Shown here piece after piece: positions 4,692-5,279 of a stretch of 5,279 nucleotides of DNA. The position numbers and the translations under genes are program-made. A model generated the notes under the pieces. It worked only from the letters and a program-made list of their open reading frames with translations. It did not search any database and was not told the origin of the DNA. Within the stretch, counting starts at the first letter, position 1. Each line of letters opens with the position of its first letter. The stretch is taken from the NCBI GenBank assembly GCA_023450775.1, contig JAEXGP010000055.1:1-5279 (forward strand), in the 5' to 3' direction. This stretch comes from Actinomycetes bacterium (GTDB lineage Bacteria; Actinomycetota; Acidimicrobiia; Acidimicrobiales; Microtrichaceae).

Positions 4692-5279
4692 GCGGCTGGA
4701 GCGATCCGGACGACGTGATGAGCACGTCTGCGCTGCCCGACGAGGTCGTCGAGGGTCTCCTCGACGGCACCCTCGCGGCCGAAGAGGCGCCGATCGGGTA
4801 CGCAGAGGTCGCTTCGCTGCTCCGCGCCGCCAGGGGGGCACCGACCGCCGCCGAGCTGGAGGGCGCCGACGCGGCGATCGCCGCACTCCTGGCCGGGGCA
4901 CGCACCAGCGACGCCGACACCGTCGAGCTCTCCGGCACCGCAGACCTCGCCGACACGGCGGAGGTCGCCGCGGTGGCAGCGCTGTCGGAGGCGACGGCGC
5001 TCGTTCCCGGCGGCACTGACGAGCTGTCCGCCCGACGCCGACGGCGCACGCTCGGTCGCCCGGCCAAGGGGGTGATCGCGGGCGTGGTGGTGGCGACCAC
5101 CCTCGGTGGCGTGGCCGCCGCGGCGACCGGGCACCTGCCGATCCCTGGCGTGAGCAGCGACCCCACCACGACGAGCGTGCCGTCCACCGACGCCGGGACG
5201 CGGGGCGCGGACGACGCCGGGCGCGACGACGTCGACCCAGCACGCGGACGCCGGTCGACCACGTCGGTCGCCCCGGACC
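4688..5279 (+). CDS. Putative membrane anti-sigma factor, 3'-truncated by the window
   Basis: An open frame runs from GTG 4688, overlapping the sigma stop as GTGA, to the window end without a stop, giving at least 197 residues. The N-terminal cytoplasmic part (1-115) is acidic and Ala-rich, with the helix-like segments ALPDEVVEGLLDGTL (15-29) and IGYAEVASLLRAARGAPTAAEL (36-57). Five arginines (116-120) precede one membrane helix (about 128-147, GVIAGVVVATTLGGVAAAAT). A Thr/Ser/Asp/Arg-rich, probably disordered segment follows outside the membrane. Overlap with an ECF sigma gene, a cytoplasmic head and one membrane span are the layout of an anti-sigma factor. The visible part has no cysteine, so the common zinc-binding H-x3-C-x2-C motif is absent. 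Similar proteins next to ECF genes are familiar from actinobacterial genomes but poorly characterised; the role is inferred. An in-frame ATG at 4718 is an alternative start that removes 10 residues. Confidence 0.72.
   Translation, partial: MSGWSDPDDVMSTSALPDEVVEGLLDGTLAAEEAPIGYAEVASLLRAARGAPTAAELEGADAAIAALLAGARTSDADTVELSGTADLADTAEVAAVAALSEATALVPGGTDELSARRRRRTLGRPAKGVIAGVVVATTLGGVAAAATGHLPIPGVSSDPTTTSVPSTDAGTRGADDAGRDDVDPARGRRSTTSVAPD

Noticed and set aside
3762..5243. 493-residue minus-strand frame, the longest in the window
   Set aside because: It is antisense to three coherent plus-strand genes (small membrane protein, sigma factor, anti-sigma candidate) and is low-complexity Arg/Pro/Ser-rich.
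1..5279. CRISPR arrays, insertion sequences, tRNA or rRNA genes, attachment sites
   Set aside because: The only regular repeat is the short 21-bp array at 1449-1511, which has no spacers; no transposase, integrase or RNA-gene signature was seen.

Overview
The window is very GC-rich. Third codon positions are almost all G or C, and long open frames run antisense to the real genes, as expected of a high-GC actinobacterium. The P450 type, the FMN reductase, and an ECF sigma gene overlapping a cysteine-free, one-helix putative anti-sigma gene fit Actinomycetota, possibly Acidimicrobiia. That placement is inference from gene style, not a computed result.

Layout. Bases 1-305 (+) hold the C-terminal 100 residues of a short-chain dehydrogenase. 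Bases 347-925 (+) encode a flavin reductase-like FMN-binding split-barrel protein. Facing it, only 12 bp away, is an SsuE/MsuE-type NAD(P)H:FMN reductase (938-1462, -). The two stop codons lie in opposite arms of one perfect 10-bp inverted repeat (917-946), a probable shared bidirectional terminator. The reductase start lies in a three-copy 21-bp tandem repeat (1449-1511). After a divergent intergenic region comes a TetR regulator (1588-2274, +), probably read from a leaderless promoter. A cytochrome P450 of the CYP124/125/142 type follows (2324-3589, +). The 49-bp tetR-P450 gap and the tetR 3' end carry two perfect inverted repeats around a -10-like hexamer, a plausible operator. Bases 3590-3855 hold no gene I can support, but contain a hairpin with a T-rich tail (3728-3756) that probably ends the P450 transcript.

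The last third is a separate unit. A 50-residue two-helix membrane protein (3856-4008) has a near-perfect Shine-Dalgarno sequence. A strong imperfect hairpin (4021-4058) follows it. Then come an ECF-like sigma factor (4131-4691) and, overlapping its stop codon, a one-helix putative anti-sigma protein (4688 to the window end, incomplete).

Working together. The first two thirds read as an oxidative-metabolism neighbourhood (dehydrogenase, two flavin proteins, P450) with a local TetR regulator that most likely controls the P450 and perhaps itself. The P450 family suggests a sterol or branched lipid substrate, but nothing here fixes it. The sigma/anti-sigma pair looks like a stress- or envelope-responsive switch whose signal cannot be read from the sequence. 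I see no CRISPR array, tRNA, rRNA, transposase or attachment site. No clearly new system is evident. The best leads are the repeat that sets the reductase start, the two inverted repeats before the P450, and the anti-sigma candidate without a zinc-finger motif.
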